Origin: Bacillota bacterium | GTDB lineage: Bacteria; Bacillota; DTU030; DUMP01 | DNA: 64,000 bases | NCBI GenBank assembly: GCA_012799605.1 | Contig: JAAZKX010000051.1 | Span: 1-64,000 of the forward strand | Reading direction: 5' to 3' | Notes under the pieces: model-generated | The model's input: only the letters and a program-made list of their open reading frames with translations | The model's database searches: none | What the model was told of the DNA's origin: nothing | Part shown: positions 36,001-44,597 of the stretch, piece by piece | How the letters are laid out: every line of letters begins with the position of its first letter | How positions within the stretch are numbered: the first letter of the stretch is position 1 | Made by a program: the position numbers and the translations under genes

Positions 36001-39000
36001 GAGCGCGGATAGACATAGCGGTATTTCCCAGGTTGGGATTGTCCCTTATCCTTCGTGTTTATGACTATGACATCGACGCCGCCTTCTTCATCCACCCATT
36101 CCCGCGGCGCCTCTGGGGTAATAACTTCGAGGGTCTCATGATTGATCCAGGTTACCTTGGCTGCCTGCTTCCATTTAAAGTATACTGTGGCATCTTTACG
36201 AAAATTAGCACCGGTTATAGTCACCTTGGTGCCGCCGGAAACCGGCCCCAGCTCAGGATCAAGTGATTCTATTTCAGGCGAAGTGTCAGGTACGCGATAT
36301 TCATAGCCATTTGCTTTAAAAGCCCGCCCTGTGCTTTCATCGTCATCATAAACCAAACCAGCATCGGGGTTGATGAGCTCGATATCGGCCCAGCTATTCT
36401 TGGTTAAATCCGGACTCTCCGGAGTTTGGACAGCTATTTCAGTTGGCGAAATATATACCAGCGAGCTGGCCTCCTCCTCAAAATCAGGGTAGTCGGGAGC
36501 TGTAAATATCACCTTTGGACCCTCAAGATCGTCATCAGCATCTTCTACGTATCGGCTGACTGTGTCCTTATCTAAAAAGCCTTCTCCAGTCAGCAGGATC
36601 CACGTCCCGCCATCTACAGTCCCCGCGGCTGGAGTGACGGCCGTAATCTCAGGGGCACTTAGGTAAACAAATCGCCCTTCGACTGTGGCTTCGCCCCCAT
36701 CGGTATTTGTTATTCTTATTGGCGCCGGTCCCGGCCTCCCGGCCGGTATCTGGCAAGTAATTTTCTTTTTGGGCTGCCCGTTTTCATCGCGGACAATATT
36801 CCCTGAATCATCGAGCAGGTTGGTCACATCTACCTCGGTCGCTTGATTTGGACCAACATATACTTTGGCGCCGCTGAACACTCCGGTAGCAGTAAGCGTA
36901 AGAAGCGCCCCCCCTTCGCTGCTGGCAAAACGGGGCTGCACCGCCTCTATATAAGGCTGGCTGAGTTTATCGTCGTAAAAAAACGCTGCCGGCAGGAACA
37001 CTTCGCCAAAAGGATTGATCACCCTGATATCCTGCAGCCCTGCTGTCCCGGAGGGAGTCAAGGCCCAAATAGTGTCCAGCCCGTGCTCGCTAATCTCTAT
37101 GGCTATGAGTTCGGCCTCCTCCGGACCGATAAAAACCCTAGTCTTTTCTTCCCTGATCCGTTTACTCTGGCTCCAGTTAAAATTCTTGCCGGCTATTTCG
37201 ATCACCGTGCCCCCACCGATGGGGCCATAATTCGGCGTTACCGCCTCCAAATGCATCACGTTGCCGCGGTAATTAAAGCCTTTTTCCAAAATTCCTTCCG
37301 AACGCGTCTCTCCTTCAGGCACAGGTGGGTTTAGCACCCGTACCGGTACCGTACCCGGAGTATCCGCCGGTGGGATCAGCGCTTTAATGCGCATAAGCGG
37401 TGCCTCGACCTCATCGCCTTGATCATTATCAGCAGGCGGATCCAAATTAGAATCGGATTCAATCTCAAAATCGGCTGCGATATCGATTCCCAATACTTCA
37501 GCCGCCCTGTCGCCAAAATACACTTCCGGCAGTTCTTCCCCCCGCGCTTCAAAATAGTAGCCGTCAATATACACTGGGACACCGCCGGCCAGCGGACCTT
37601 CCGCAGTCCCCGTATCGGGGTTAATAACCCGTTTAATAATAAGTTTCTTTACCGGCGGCTCATATATATAGCCGCCATCGAGGTTGACCGACTCTTTAAC
37701 CGTAATCGAGCCATTATTTTCATCCTTTAACTCCCGGGTAATAGTAACTTGAACCATCTGGGGACCCAACTTCCCGCCCAACGGGGTGATGGCCTTGATG
37801 GTTTCCGCGTCTATAATTGCCGGCTCTTTAGAAGGGTTGCCACCGATGGTCACTTCGACCTCTTCCACATCGTTTGGTTTTTCGTCCGGGTTCAAAAAAT
37901 TAGCACCGGTAATATATATAGTCCTTTGTTCATCGATGGGGCCGCGGTTAGGGGTAACCCCGGTAATAAGAAGCAGCTTGTCCGGAATTTTATATTGAAA
38001 ACCATAGTTGATTTTGGCCGTCCCCTCGTCGGGATTGATAACTTCAACCGGATGCCAGCCGGCCTTCCCCGGGGGTGTTTTGGCTTCGATTGTTTTTGTA
38101 GTTAGCACCTTCACCTCAGTGCAGTCCGTACCGCCTATCAACACCCGGGTAGGATCTTCTCCGGAGCGAAAATCAGACCCCTCGATCAGGATCGTATCCC
38201 CCCCATCTACACTGCCCACATTAGGCGTAATAGTATCTATTTCCGGTTTGCTGGGTTCTTCCACATATATAAAGCCATTCGGTATTGTAACCGATATCAG
38301 TTCATTATCTTTGTTATAGATCTGAACGTCCACCGGCCCCAATTGACCGCGAGGAGTTTTAATAGTAAGCTGTTCGGCAGAATGTCCTTCCATTATTGTC
38401 GCATCTCTACCGTGTATTTTTACGCCCACATCCTCGGGAAAGTTGGTCCCGATAATAACAACCTCTTCCCCGCCGGAGATTTTGCCAAAGTTGGGTGTTA
38501 TGGAGGAAACGGTGGGGGTAATTACATATTCATAGGAATCTTCGGCGGTACAAGTACCGCCATCGGGATTTATTATTTTGATCGGGCTTAGGCCAGCATA
38601 ACCCGGCGGGGTTTCGATCTCCAAAGTGTTATGGTCTGTCACCTGTTTTACTTTGGCAAAGCCGCGCCCCATCTCGACCTGAATATCAACATCATCAAAC
38701 TCCTGGCCTTTGATCGTAACTAAAGTGCCACCAAAGGTAGAGCCGCCGGCTGGTTCAACAGTGTATATTTGGGGCTGGCTTTGCCTATACAGCAAGGTTT
38801 TTTCAGCGGAGCTCAGTAGCGTGGCCTGCTGCCCGTCCGGGTTAACAACCTTAATTTCTTTTCGGCCCTCGGTGCCGCGGGGGGCAGTAGCACCTATCTC
38901 CGTCGAATCTTTCACCTGTACTTCCTCGGCCTCAACCTCCCCTATAAAAAGCCGGAGCCCCCCCTGGAAGTTTTTACCCTTGACTACTATCGGGTAGCCA

Positions 39001-39194
39001 CCAAAAGTAGGCACCTGCCGGTAATCGTCATTTTTCGTATCAGCACGATAGGCTTCCGTTATCTCCGGCTGCGGCTCTGTATTTTCTTCTGCCCGAGCCG
39101 GCCCTGGTCCCGGCGTAGCCAGAAGGAGCAGCAAACTTAAGGCAAAGGCAACTATTTTTTTGCCATTCAACAGCTTCTTGATGATGTGAAGCAT
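33090..39194 (-). CDS. Giant exported protein with 16 IPT/TIG repeats and an FN3 domain
   Basis: A 2034-residue surface protein. The signal peptide is KIVAFALSLLLLLATPGPGP, cleaved near ARA-EENT. I count 16 immunoglobulin-like IPT/TIG repeats, each with a head such as ITPNVGSVDGGDTILIEG and a tail like TPPGKAGWHPVEVINPD. A fibronectin type III domain (PKPPAELEATAVSANTIELRW) and a C-terminal beta domain of about 230 residues follow. An acidic Asn/Asp/Glu/Gly-rich stretch of about 90 residues (35640-35915) interrupts repeat 11. ATG 39194 has GGAGG 9 nt upstream; the longer frame to 39332 lies over a repeat element and is rejected. No SLH or sortase motif is seen, so how it is held is unclear; it may bind its SLH neighbours. 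Confidence 0.88.
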   Translation of the reverse strand: MLHIIKKLLNGKKIVAFALSLLLLLATPGPGPARAEENTEPQPEITEAYRADTKNDDYRQVPTFGGYPIVVKGKNFQGGLRLFIGEVEAEEVQVKDSTEIGATAPRGTEGRKEIKVVNPDGQQATLLSSAEKTLLYRQSQPQIYTVEPAGGSTFGGTLVTIKGQEFDDVDIQVEMGRGFAKVKQVTDHNTLEIETPPGYAGLSPIKIINPDGGTCTAEDSYEYVITPTVSSITPNFGKISGGEEVVIIGTNFPEDVGVKIHGRDATIMEGHSAEQLTIKTPRGQLGPVDVQIYNKDNELISVTIPNGFIYVEEPSKPEIDTITPNVGSVDGGDTILIEGSDFRSGEDPTRVLIGGTDCTEVKVLTTKTIEAKTPPGKAGWHPVEVINPDEGTAKINYGFQYKIPDKLLLITGVTPNRGPIDEQRTIYITGANFLNPDEKPNDVEEVEVTIGGNPSKEPAIIDAETIKAITPLGGKLGPQMVQVTITRELKDENNGSITVKESVNLDGGYIYEPPVKKLIIKRVINPDTGTAEGPLAGGVPVYIDGYYFEARGEELPEVYFGDRAAEVLGIDIAADFEIESDSNLDPPADNDQGDEVEAPLMRIKALIPPADTPGTVPVRVLNPPVPEGETRSEGILEKGFNYRGNVMHLEAVTPNYGPIGGGTVIEIAGKNFNWSQSKRIREEKTRVFIGPEEAELIAIEISEHGLDTIWALTPSGTAGLQDIRVINPFGEVFLPAAFFYDDKLSQPYIEAVQPRFASSEGGALLTLTATGVFSGAKVYVGPNQATEVDVTNLLDDSGNIVRDENGQPKKKITCQIPAGRPGPAPIRITNTDGGEATVEGRFVYLSAPEITAVTPAAGTVDGGTWILLTGEGFLDKDTVSRYVEDADDDLEGPKVIFTAPDYPDFEEEASSLVYISPTEIAVQTPESPDLTKNSWADIELINPDAGLVYDDDESTGRAFKANGYEYRVPDTSPEIESLDPELGPVSGGTKVTITGANFRKDATVYFKWKQAAKVTWINHETLEVITPEAPREWVDEEGGVDVIVINTKDKGQSQPGKYRYVYPRSRPEIHSLMPNQGSVDGGTLVTIRGYDFGNVEPSNGEDAGETGNNEGEKGSSPENGVDSEDANNEQGDMNGNDNGEAGGNGDENKNDEGNEGEEGNKNGDPDHGGDGNDPDKGEENNGSKPAPKISRPTVYFGSEKADIDELSDGRTVLRVRTPAHEPGPVDVRIVNPDSAEVTVKNAFTYRYTTTDPKITGIEPKQGRSSGGTPVVISGSGFDRGAKVYFNEQPALVDSVKSSDTRLLVYSPPGKPEHKVDITVLNPDGASDTWTQAFEYIRDPRLQPRITRIIPNRGSITGGTKVDIWGINLMHSPKQPITVLFGHEPVNVIDFAPDSDPDRADQNYVQYVQIESPPAEKTGPVDVSVINPDGGVFTIPGGFTYTDPAETIFIDGIVPSRGPYLETIPAQINGGGFLAGAKVYLGGQEMAGPEVINNGQAITFTIPAAPVKASDFSVDVVVINPNGATARLENGFTYVAEPKSSPQIERVIPASGRTTGGTPVEVLGQGFGQKAEGEGSDLGPALFFGSRLVPWSAFISQQQISAVTPPGSAGAVNVTVINPDGAMDKLISGFIYEDRPGPHISSIDPNSGPSSGGTEVKITGAQFDEGIKVFFGGAQAPAVDRKSSTELVAITPEGDLGPVDVTVTNPDGSTYTLPDAFTYIGAPKPPAELEATAVSANTIELRWPASVGAESFEIYGGESGRKLEFIAATSGKIYGAVEPETGESGILYYYVRDLKPDTRYYFSIRAVNIDGVSGQTLTASARTLKRAYSEPEFVPQATDFIVAGAGSDSIVITIPAHVLRDTRVRLDLDRPEYAHTRRFTIMMPAAEVDRRGTIYLDAPRLKFELRPQALNTAEVRNLSRREREQASVLLTVAEARGAEAAALYRHLPSGWVAATPIYHVSAELHNSGQKKELAWLGEEVILTAPFDSSWDFSTTMTLHYFEPVVNGWLRGGRFNTWSANAILDRPGFWLVLSPK

Positions 39195-39280
39195 ATGTAT
39201 CAACCTCCGGATTAGGGTTGGTTTAAGGCAATAGCATACCTTATCATATCTATCGGCGCGGCCGGCTTCGCAGTTAAGGC

Positions 39281-39309
39281 CCTGCCACGGGGACGTAGCT
39301 TTTGGCAGG
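39281..39309 (+). repeat. Dispersed stem-loop repeat, copy 1
   Basis: CCTGCC and GGCAGG bracket the core ACGGGGACGTAGCTTTT. It lies 30 bp downstream of the chemoreceptor stop (39339, minus strand) and before the giant IPT gene. The core is shared with seven other copies to 60180. Confidence 0.8.
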
Positions 39310-39338
39310 TTGCCTGGTGCTCCCTGCCCCAATAGCTT

Positions 39339-40976
39339 TTAAAGCCGGATATCGGCAGCAAAGACTCCAATTCGAACTCCATCCTGACTGGTCAACGGAC
39401 AGGCGATTGTAACGCAAGGCCAATAAGTCAGCTTAGAAATGTAAACTTCCGATTCATAATCTTCACCGCGCCAGGCTGCCTGAAAATAAGGCCGGGGCGA
39501 AATATCCAGCTCTTTTAAATCGAACTCCTGTGAAACTACCGTTGCCCGGCCATCAGCACCAGCGATTAAAAAAGCCTCGAACAAATCATCGCGTTCTATT
39601 TCCTGATTTAATAGCTGAACTTGCCCCTGCATGACATTAGCAACAAAATTTGGTTGCCGGCACAGCGCGCGAACTCGCTCCCAACCCCGGTTTACTTTAT
39701 CCTTGAGCGCGCTGTCTGTTATATTTATCTGGGAAAATTCACGTAACAGTTCGTAAAGCTGCTCTGACATCCGGGTAAGCCGGTCCGAAGATGTAGCCAT
39801 CTCTTCCACGCTGGCCGTTTGCTCCTCTACCGCTGCTGCTGCCTCTTGGCTGCCAGCGGCTGTTTGCTGGGCACTTTGATTAACATCGTCCATCAGCGCA
39901 ATTACCGCCGATACTTGCTCCGTCTGTTCCTTTCCATAGACAGCGATTTGGGCTATCTTCGCCCGCAACCCAGCCAAAACTTCCACCATCGAAGCTAATG
40001 CTTTCCTGGCCGCCTGCGATTTTCCGCCGGCCTCGCGGGACTGCTCCGCCTGCTCATCCATAGCCACAGCCAGAGCGTTATCTTCGGCATGAATACGGGC
40101 TAATATAGTCGTGATCTCGCCAGCTGCCTCAGCCGCTTGTTCGGCCAGCTTGCGGATTTCAGCTGCTACCACAGCAAAACCCCGTCCTTGTTCCCCGGCC
40201 CGGGCAGCTTCAATGGCCGCGTTTAAAGCCAGCAAGTTGGTTTGTTCGCTTATTTGATGTACACTGGCCACAATAGCTTCCACTTGACGGGTACTTTCTG
40301 TCTGACGACGCACTTCTTCAGCCAGATCGCGGCTACGCTCGCTCGATAATTCTACTGTTTCTAGCAAAGCCTCTAAAGCTTCCCGGCTAAGATTGACATC
40401 GGCCACCACTTGTGCCGCCATCTGTTCACTTTCAAGAACGTGATCGGCAATGGCTTGGGCGCCTTTATCGATGGAACTTGTTTTTTCCAAAGTATTGCGG
40501 GCCGCATCTGCCTGCTGGGTAGCTTGGTTGGCTATCTCCTGCACTACCTCAGCTATCTGGTTCATAGCCATCCGGGCCTCGTTAGTGCCTGTATTTAATT
40601 GACCTGAAGCAGTGCGGGTCTGATCAGCCGCTATTTGCAGCTCTCCTAAAATTCTTTGCAGCCGTTTGGCTAACTCGTGCAGCGGTTGAGCCAGTGGCAG
40701 TGCCGGACCAGTTAATTTTGCCGGAAAAGATGCGTAAGTGTCGCCGGAAGATAACGCTTGTAGGTATTCAATCACCGGTTTTAAGGACCGGCGCTGGCCA
40801 AACGCATCTATCCGCAGAAAAACAACAGCGATAATGAGCCAAAACAGTATTAAAATAGCGCTACTTGAAGCAGAAAAACCGAATGTAATATATAACCAGA
40901 CCGAACCGCCGCCGCATAGGAAAGCAAGAAAAAAAGGCAGCAGTATGTGGGACAGCACATTTTCCTTGTTATCCAA
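39339..40976 (-). CDS. Methyl-accepting chemotaxis protein with C-terminal sensor-like domain
   Basis: A 545-residue chemoreceptor with an unusual order. Two adjacent hydrophobic helices at the N-terminus (residues about 10-30 and 35-52) have almost no external domain between them. A signalling coiled coil with tip [20 protein letters not shown] follows. After it comes about 110 residues resembling half of a Cache domain ([18 protein letters not shown] and [17 protein letters not shown], then [13 protein letters not shown]). The sensor would thus lie in the cytoplasm, behind the kinase-control region. Start is TTG at 40976 with GGAGG 8 nt upstream. It is read just before the surface-protein genes. 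Confidence 0.87.
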   Translation of the reverse strand: MDNKENVLSHILLPFFLAFLCGGGSVWLYITFGFSASSSAILILFWLIIAVVFLRIDAFGQRRSLKPVIEYLQALSSGDTYASFPAKLTGPALPLAQPLHELAKRLQRILGELQIAADQTRTASGQLNTGTNEARMAMNQIAEVVQEIANQATQQADAARNTLEKTSSIDKGAQAIADHVLESEQMAAQVVADVNLSREALEALLETVELSSERSRDLAEEVRRQTESTRQVEAIVASVHQISEQTNLLALNAAIEAARAGEQGRGFAVVAAEIRKLAEQAAEAAGEITTILARIHAEDNALAVAMDEQAEQSREAGGKSQAARKALASMVEVLAGLRAKIAQIAVYGKEQTEQVSAVIALMDDVNQSAQQTAAGSQEAAAAVEEQTASVEEMATSSDRLTRMSEQLYELLREFSQINITDSALKDKVNRGWERVRALCRQPNFVANVMQGQVQLLNQEIERDDLFEAFLIAGADGRATVVSQEFDLKELDISPRPYFQAAWRGEDYESEVYISKLTYWPCVTIACPLTSQDGVRIGVFAADIRL

Positions 40977-41133
40977 TCCTCTTCCCTCCTGGATAAATAA
41001 TTTGGGCCGTGCCCTTCGCCGTCTTGAGGCCCTTGTCTCTATACTTTTTCGCCATTAAACCAGATCTTTCCTGCTACCATTTGCGACACAAGCCGGCAAT
41101 ATGGGATTACTTCCACTGTTTCAACAATAATAA

Positions 41134-41151
41134 AGGGCCCCCAATGGCCCT
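41134..41151 (-). terminator. Second terminator-like hairpin downstream of the AOR operon
   Basis: AGGGCC/GGCCCT forms a 6-bp stem with a 6-nt loop, followed on the minus strand by TTTATTATT. It lies just after the stronger hairpin at 41164-41209, giving tandem termination before the chemoreceptor gene. Confidence 0.55.
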
Positions 41152-41163
41152 CCCAATCCTCAT

Positions 41164-41209
41164 GATATTAAAAGCAGACGGTTAGCCCAGCCCGACTAAC
41201 CGCCTGCTT
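41164..41209 (-). terminator. Rho-independent terminator of the AOR operon
   Basis: AAGCAGGCGGTTAG and CTAACCGTCTGCTT (minus-strand order, 41209-41196 and 41185-41172) pair over 14 positions with one G-T pair, followed by TTAATAT. It begins 9 bp after the MoaD-like gene's stop. Confidence 0.85.
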
Positions 41210-41217
41210 GCTAATTT

Positions 41218-41490
41218 TTATCCGCCTCCGACGAGGGGAAAGATCGCCACCACATCCTCGTTTTCAAGCTTGGTCTTCAGCCCTGCCGGCAGATGTTCCA
41301 GATGCCGCCCATTGATTAAGATAATCGCTTCATCGCTTAGCCCGCCCGGGCCATAGACCGCTTTCTGAAAGCCGACTCCATGTTTTTCGGCTAGGGCTTG
41401 CAATAGTTCTTGGACGGTGTCCGACCTAAGCGAGGTTTCTTTTTGGCCGGTGAGCTGGCGGATGGTGGCAAAAAACCGTACCGTTGCCAA
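41218..41490 (-). CDS. MoaD/ThiS-family sulfur carrier
   Basis: A 90-residue ubiquitin-like protein, MATVRFFATIRQLTGQKE, ending in VVAIFPLVGGG. The C-terminal Gly-Gly is the site of thiocarboxylation. In molybdenum/tungsten cofactor synthesis MoaD supplies the dithiolene sulfurs. Start TTG at 41490 directly abuts the stop codon of the aldehyde oxidoreductase gene, so translation is coupled. A MoaD-like partner right after an AOR gene is a recurrent arrangement, supporting tungstopterin use by that enzyme. It is the last gene of the six-gene operon. Confidence 0.87.
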   Translation of the reverse strand: MATVRFFATIRQLTGQKETSLRSDTVQELLQALAEKHGVGFQKAVYGPGGLSDEAIILINGRHLEHLPAGLKTKLENEDVVAIFPLVGGG

Positions 41491-43293
41491 TTAGGCCAGC
41501 CCTAATTCAGCCAGTTTTTCCCCAGTGGGGACACCATCATCGTCCCAGCCCCGCACTTGGTAATACTTGGACATCATTTCTGGCACTTTGCTCACTTTAC
41601 CTTTATTGGGGCCAGTGGCAATAGGCTCTTCGATCATCCGCGGCGGCAGTTTGTCATCGGCTGCAGTAAGGCCGGCTTCTAGGTTGAACAGGCGCTCCAA
41701 ATTCCAGATGCGATCACCGGCTTGCATAAAGTCATCCACTGTGTACTCTACACCGGTGGCCGCGCTGAGCATGGCAGCAATTTCAGGCGCACCGATGGCA
41801 AACGTGGTGAACAGGCAAATACCGGTAGAATCCAAAGCTGCCGTCAAGTCCTGGAATGTCTTTAGCCAGCCGGGTTTTTCGTCGATGCTATCGGGATCAA
41901 GCTTTTCCGGTATACCTAGTATTTCAGGTGAGATTAAGTAGCCCCGCACGTGACAAGCACCGCGGTTTGAAGTAGCATACTCAAGCCCTATACCCTGGAT
42001 GCCGCGCGGATCATAGGCTGGCATCTCCTGTTTCTTCACGCTCATAGACAGCTCGGGCCGGCCGTATCTTTCTGCCAGTCGGTACGACCCTTCGGCCAGC
42101 TCAGCCCCGAGGCCGCGTTTGTAGCCGGCATCTTCGGTAAGCTTCACAATAGCCTCGGCGTTACCAAAATTCAATGCTAGCCCAGCTGCTTCTCGATCAA
42201 TGAGGCCTTCCTCAAATAGCTCCATGGCGCAGGCGATGGTGCTGCCCATAGTGATGGGATCTATGCCCAGCTGATCACATAGATTGTTGGCCTTAATAAT
42301 GGCATCCACATCGTCTACACCGCACTGGGAGCCGTAAGCCCATGTTGCTTCGTATTCCGGGCCCTCGCCGGCCACAGCATAAGGACCAGATTTGACAGCT
42401 GATACCTGGCCGCAGGCGATGGTGCAAGCAGTGCAGGCTTTATTGCGCACATATTTGGTGTCAGCCATGGTTTCGCCACTGATCTTGTCGGCAGTCTCAA
42501 AATAACCGGTGCGGAAATTGTAGGTGGGCAGCGACCCAGCCTCATTTAGTATATTTATCAGCACGTTGGTACCGTAAGTGGGAAGTCCGCCTGATGTAAC
42601 CGGATGGGCCTTAAGCTTGGCCCGGGCATCAAGGACAGCTTCACGAAAAGCGTCCTTGTCTGCTACTTTCACTCCGCCGGTGCCACGCACCACGATGGCT
42701 TTGAGCTTTTTTGACCCCATAACAGCGCCGACCCCAGTACGACCGGCAGCCCTATGCTTATCGTTAATGATGCCGGCAAACAAAACCAAGTTTTCGCCCC
42801 CGGGACCGATACAAGATACCTTGGCCTCAGGATCGGTCTCTTCAAGCAACAAGTCCGTGGCCTCATCGGTTAATTTGCCCCATAGGTGTTCAGCACAGCG
42901 TAGCTTGACCTTATCATTATAAATCCAAAGATACATCGGTTTATTTGCTTTTCCTTCGATGATAACCAGATCATAGCCGGCATATTTTAGCTCGGGACCG
43001 AAAAATCCACCAGAGTTGGAAGCAGCGACTGTACCGGTAAGCGGCCCCTTGGTGACGACGTTATAGCGGCTACCGGAAGTGGCCAACGTCCCGGTTAAAG
43101 GGCCGGTGGCGAAGATCAATTTATTCTCTGCCGACAGTGGGTCGATATCAGGGGCTATTTCATCCCTTAAAATTTTCTCTGCCAGCCCTCGGGCCCCAAT
43201 AAATTTCCGGGCCAAGCTGGTATTTAAAGGTTCCGTACTAACTTTTCCGCTGGTAAGATCCACCCGCAGTATTTTCCCTACCCAGCCGTACAT
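41491..43293 (-). CDS. aor: Tungsten-type aldehyde:ferredoxin oxidoreductase
   Basis: A 600-residue enzyme interconverting aldehydes and carboxylic acids at a tungsten bis-pterin centre with one [4Fe-4S] cluster. The N-terminus [17 protein letters not shown] and [13 protein letters not shown] is followed by [20 protein letters not shown] and [15 protein letters not shown] in the N-domain. The cluster motif [11 protein letters not shown] (Cys-x2-Cys-x3-Cys) comes later, with a further Cys in DSTGICLF near the C-terminus. ATG 43293 is read from GGAGGTG, in the overlap TAATG with the preceding ferredoxin gene. The longer frame to 43521 lies inside that gene and is rejected. Aldehyde range is not predictable. 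Confidence 0.93.
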   Translation of the reverse strand: MYGWVGKILRVDLTSGKVSTEPLNTSLARKFIGARGLAEKILRDEIAPDIDPLSAENKLIFATGPLTGTLATSGSRYNVVTKGPLTGTVAASNSGGFFGPELKYAGYDLVIIEGKANKPMYLWIYNDKVKLRCAEHLWGKLTDEATDLLLEETDPEAKVSCIGPGGENLVLFAGIINDKHRAAGRTGVGAVMGSKKLKAIVVRGTGGVKVADKDAFREAVLDARAKLKAHPVTSGGLPTYGTNVLINILNEAGSLPTYNFRTGYFETADKISGETMADTKYVRNKACTACTIACGQVSAVKSGPYAVAGEGPEYEATWAYGSQCGVDDVDAIIKANNLCDQLGIDPITMGSTIACAMELFEEGLIDREAAGLALNFGNAEAIVKLTEDAGYKRGLGAELAEGSYRLAERYGRPELSMSVKKQEMPAYDPRGIQGIGLEYATSNRGACHVRGYLISPEILGIPEKLDPDSIDEKPGWLKTFQDLTAALDSTGICLFTTFAIGAPEIAAMLSAATGVEYTVDDFMQAGDRIWNLERLFNLEAGLTAADDKLPPRMIEEPIATGPNKGKVSKVPEMMSKYYQVRGWDDDGVPTGEKLAELGLA

Positions 43294-43772
43294 TAGGACC
43301 CCACCTCCTCGACTAATCTGGCAAACCGGGCCGAATAATCCTTTTTCCGTCCTAAAGTGGCAGTATCTTGGGGCACATATTCGATTGCCTGTTCCGGGCA
43401 CCAAAGAGCGCACTCCGGTTCCCCACCGCAATAGTCGCATTTTACCGCTTGTTTGGTGGCAATGCTGTAGTTGATATTGCCGAAGGGGCAAGCCATGACA
43501 CACATGCGGCAGCCGATACATTTGTCCCCGTCCACCTCTACTACACCGCTGACCTCATTTTTGACGATAGCTCCTGTTTTGCATACTGCCATACAGTACG
43601 GTTCATCACATTGCAGGCACGTTAGCGGGACCGAGATACCGGCCTTAAACCGGAGTACTGAAATTCTAGCCGCCGCCGGCCGGAACTCACCTTCATGCTT
43701 AAACGAACAGGCTAGTTCACAACTGCCGCAGCCGCGGCAACGGTCGGGGGAAATAAGCAGGATATTACTCAT
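43293..43772 (-). CDS. Four-cluster ferredoxin subunit of the AOR complex
   Basis: A 159-residue HycB/AorA-like polyferredoxin. Cysteine groups [38 protein letters not shown] and [14 protein letters not shown] can hold four [4Fe-4S] clusters, making an electron wire. Its stop overlaps the AOR start by one base (TAATG), implying a tight complex. A good ribosome site (GGAGGAGA) precedes the ATG. It most likely transfers electrons between the tungsten enzyme and the NuoF/G-like subunits encoded upstream. Confidence 0.9.
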   Translation of the reverse strand: MSNILLISPDRCRGCGSCELACSFKHEGEFRPAAARISVLRFKAGISVPLTCLQCDEPYCMAVCKTGAIVKNEVSGVVEVDGDKCIGCRMCVMACPFGNINYSIATKQAVKCDYCGGEPECALWCPEQAIEYVPQDTATLGRKKDYSARFARLVEEVGS

Positions 43773-43826
43773 AATCTTCTCCTCCCCTTAAAAATTTGTA
43801 CCTGTGCAAAGGTAGACAGCGAAACC

Positions 43827-44597
43827 CTAATTCACCTCCCGTTTATTTCTTCCAACCTTGGTCATAGATTCCGCCTGTGCTCGCTGGCGGCAGCGCGGGC
43901 ATAGTTTTTTATCCACTTCCTGACCTAATTCTTTTTCAATCCAATCCAACTGCTTACGGGTAGCGAAAGCCTCTCCACAACGTTCACAGCGTACCAGCAC
44001 AAATTCCTGCCCCCAAATTTCTCTTATATTATTCTTTTCCTTCACTTCGATCGCACCAGCTGGACACACCCTGGCACAAGCAGCACAACCGATGCAGTTT
44101 TCCGGCGGATCTCCAAAAGGAGGGCCCACTTCTTTTTGCCGCCCGCGGAAACTAGTGCCGATAGCACCGATGCCTTGGGTGGCACATGCCCGCACACAGC
44201 GCAAACAAAGTGTACACTTATCAGGCCTGACCGGAAGCCGCTTAGACCTGACGATCCCATAGCGCGCTGCCAGCTGCCGGATAGATTCATTGTCGCCGTT
44301 TCGAGCCAACAATAAATTAAACAAGAACTGGCGTGCCGCCTTTACCCGGGGGCTGTTTGTTCTAACCTCTGTTGCCCTTTGGGCCGGATAAATACATGAG
44401 GCTACCAGCCGGTTGCGGTTTCTTTCTTTTACCTCTACTATACACAAGCGACAACTTCCCACAGGCTCGAGCCCTTCGTGGTTGCACAACGTCGGTATAT
44501 CGACCCCTAGTTTTTTAAGCACATCGAGAAGAAGCTCCCCCGGCAGAACTTGGACTTCTTTTCCATCTACATTCAAGCTGCTCGTCGGCTTATCCAC
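43827..44597 (-). CDS. NuoG-like iron-sulfur subunit without a catalytic domain
   Basis: A 256-residue protein. The N-terminal [2Fe-2S] domain has [21 protein letters not shown] and ASCIYPA. The His/three-Cys cluster motif usual in NuoG and HydA is not evident. Two [4Fe-4S] motifs follow ([15 protein letters not shown] and [16 protein letters not shown]). The C-terminus has a zinc-ribbon-like pair (CERCGEAF and CPRCRQ). It stops where [FeFe] hydrogenases carry the H-cluster domain, so it is an electron-transfer subunit only. GTG 44597 is chosen because AGGGGG lies 7 nt upstream; it overlaps the NuoF-like gene by 8 bp. Confidence 0.85.
   Translation of the reverse strand: MDKPTSSLNVDGKEVQVLPGELLLDVLKKLGVDIPTLCNHEGLEPVGSCRLCIVEVKERNRNRLVASCIYPAQRATEVRTNSPRVKAARQFLFNLLLARNGDNESIRQLAARYGIVRSKRLPVRPDKCTLCLRCVRACATQGIGAIGTSFRGRQKEVGPPFGDPPENCIGCAACARVCPAGAIEVKEKNNIREIWGQEFVLVRCERCGEAFATRKQLDWIEKELGQEVDKKLCPRCRQRAQAESMTKVGRNKREVN

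Noticed and set aside
33090-39194. Repeated blocks suggesting a CRISPR or tandem DNA repeat array
   Set aside because: Similarity is at the protein level (IPT/TIG domains, about 90 residues each); DNA repeats are not identical or regularly short.
39195-39332. 46-codon N-terminal extension of the giant IPT protein
   Set aside because: The segment overlaps a dispersed repeat, and the internal ATG has a strong ribosome site followed directly by a signal peptide.
43294-43521. N-terminal extension of the aldehyde oxidoreductase frame
   Set aside because: It lies wholly inside the ferredoxin gene, and AOR proteins begin [13 protein letters not shown] at the chosen start.
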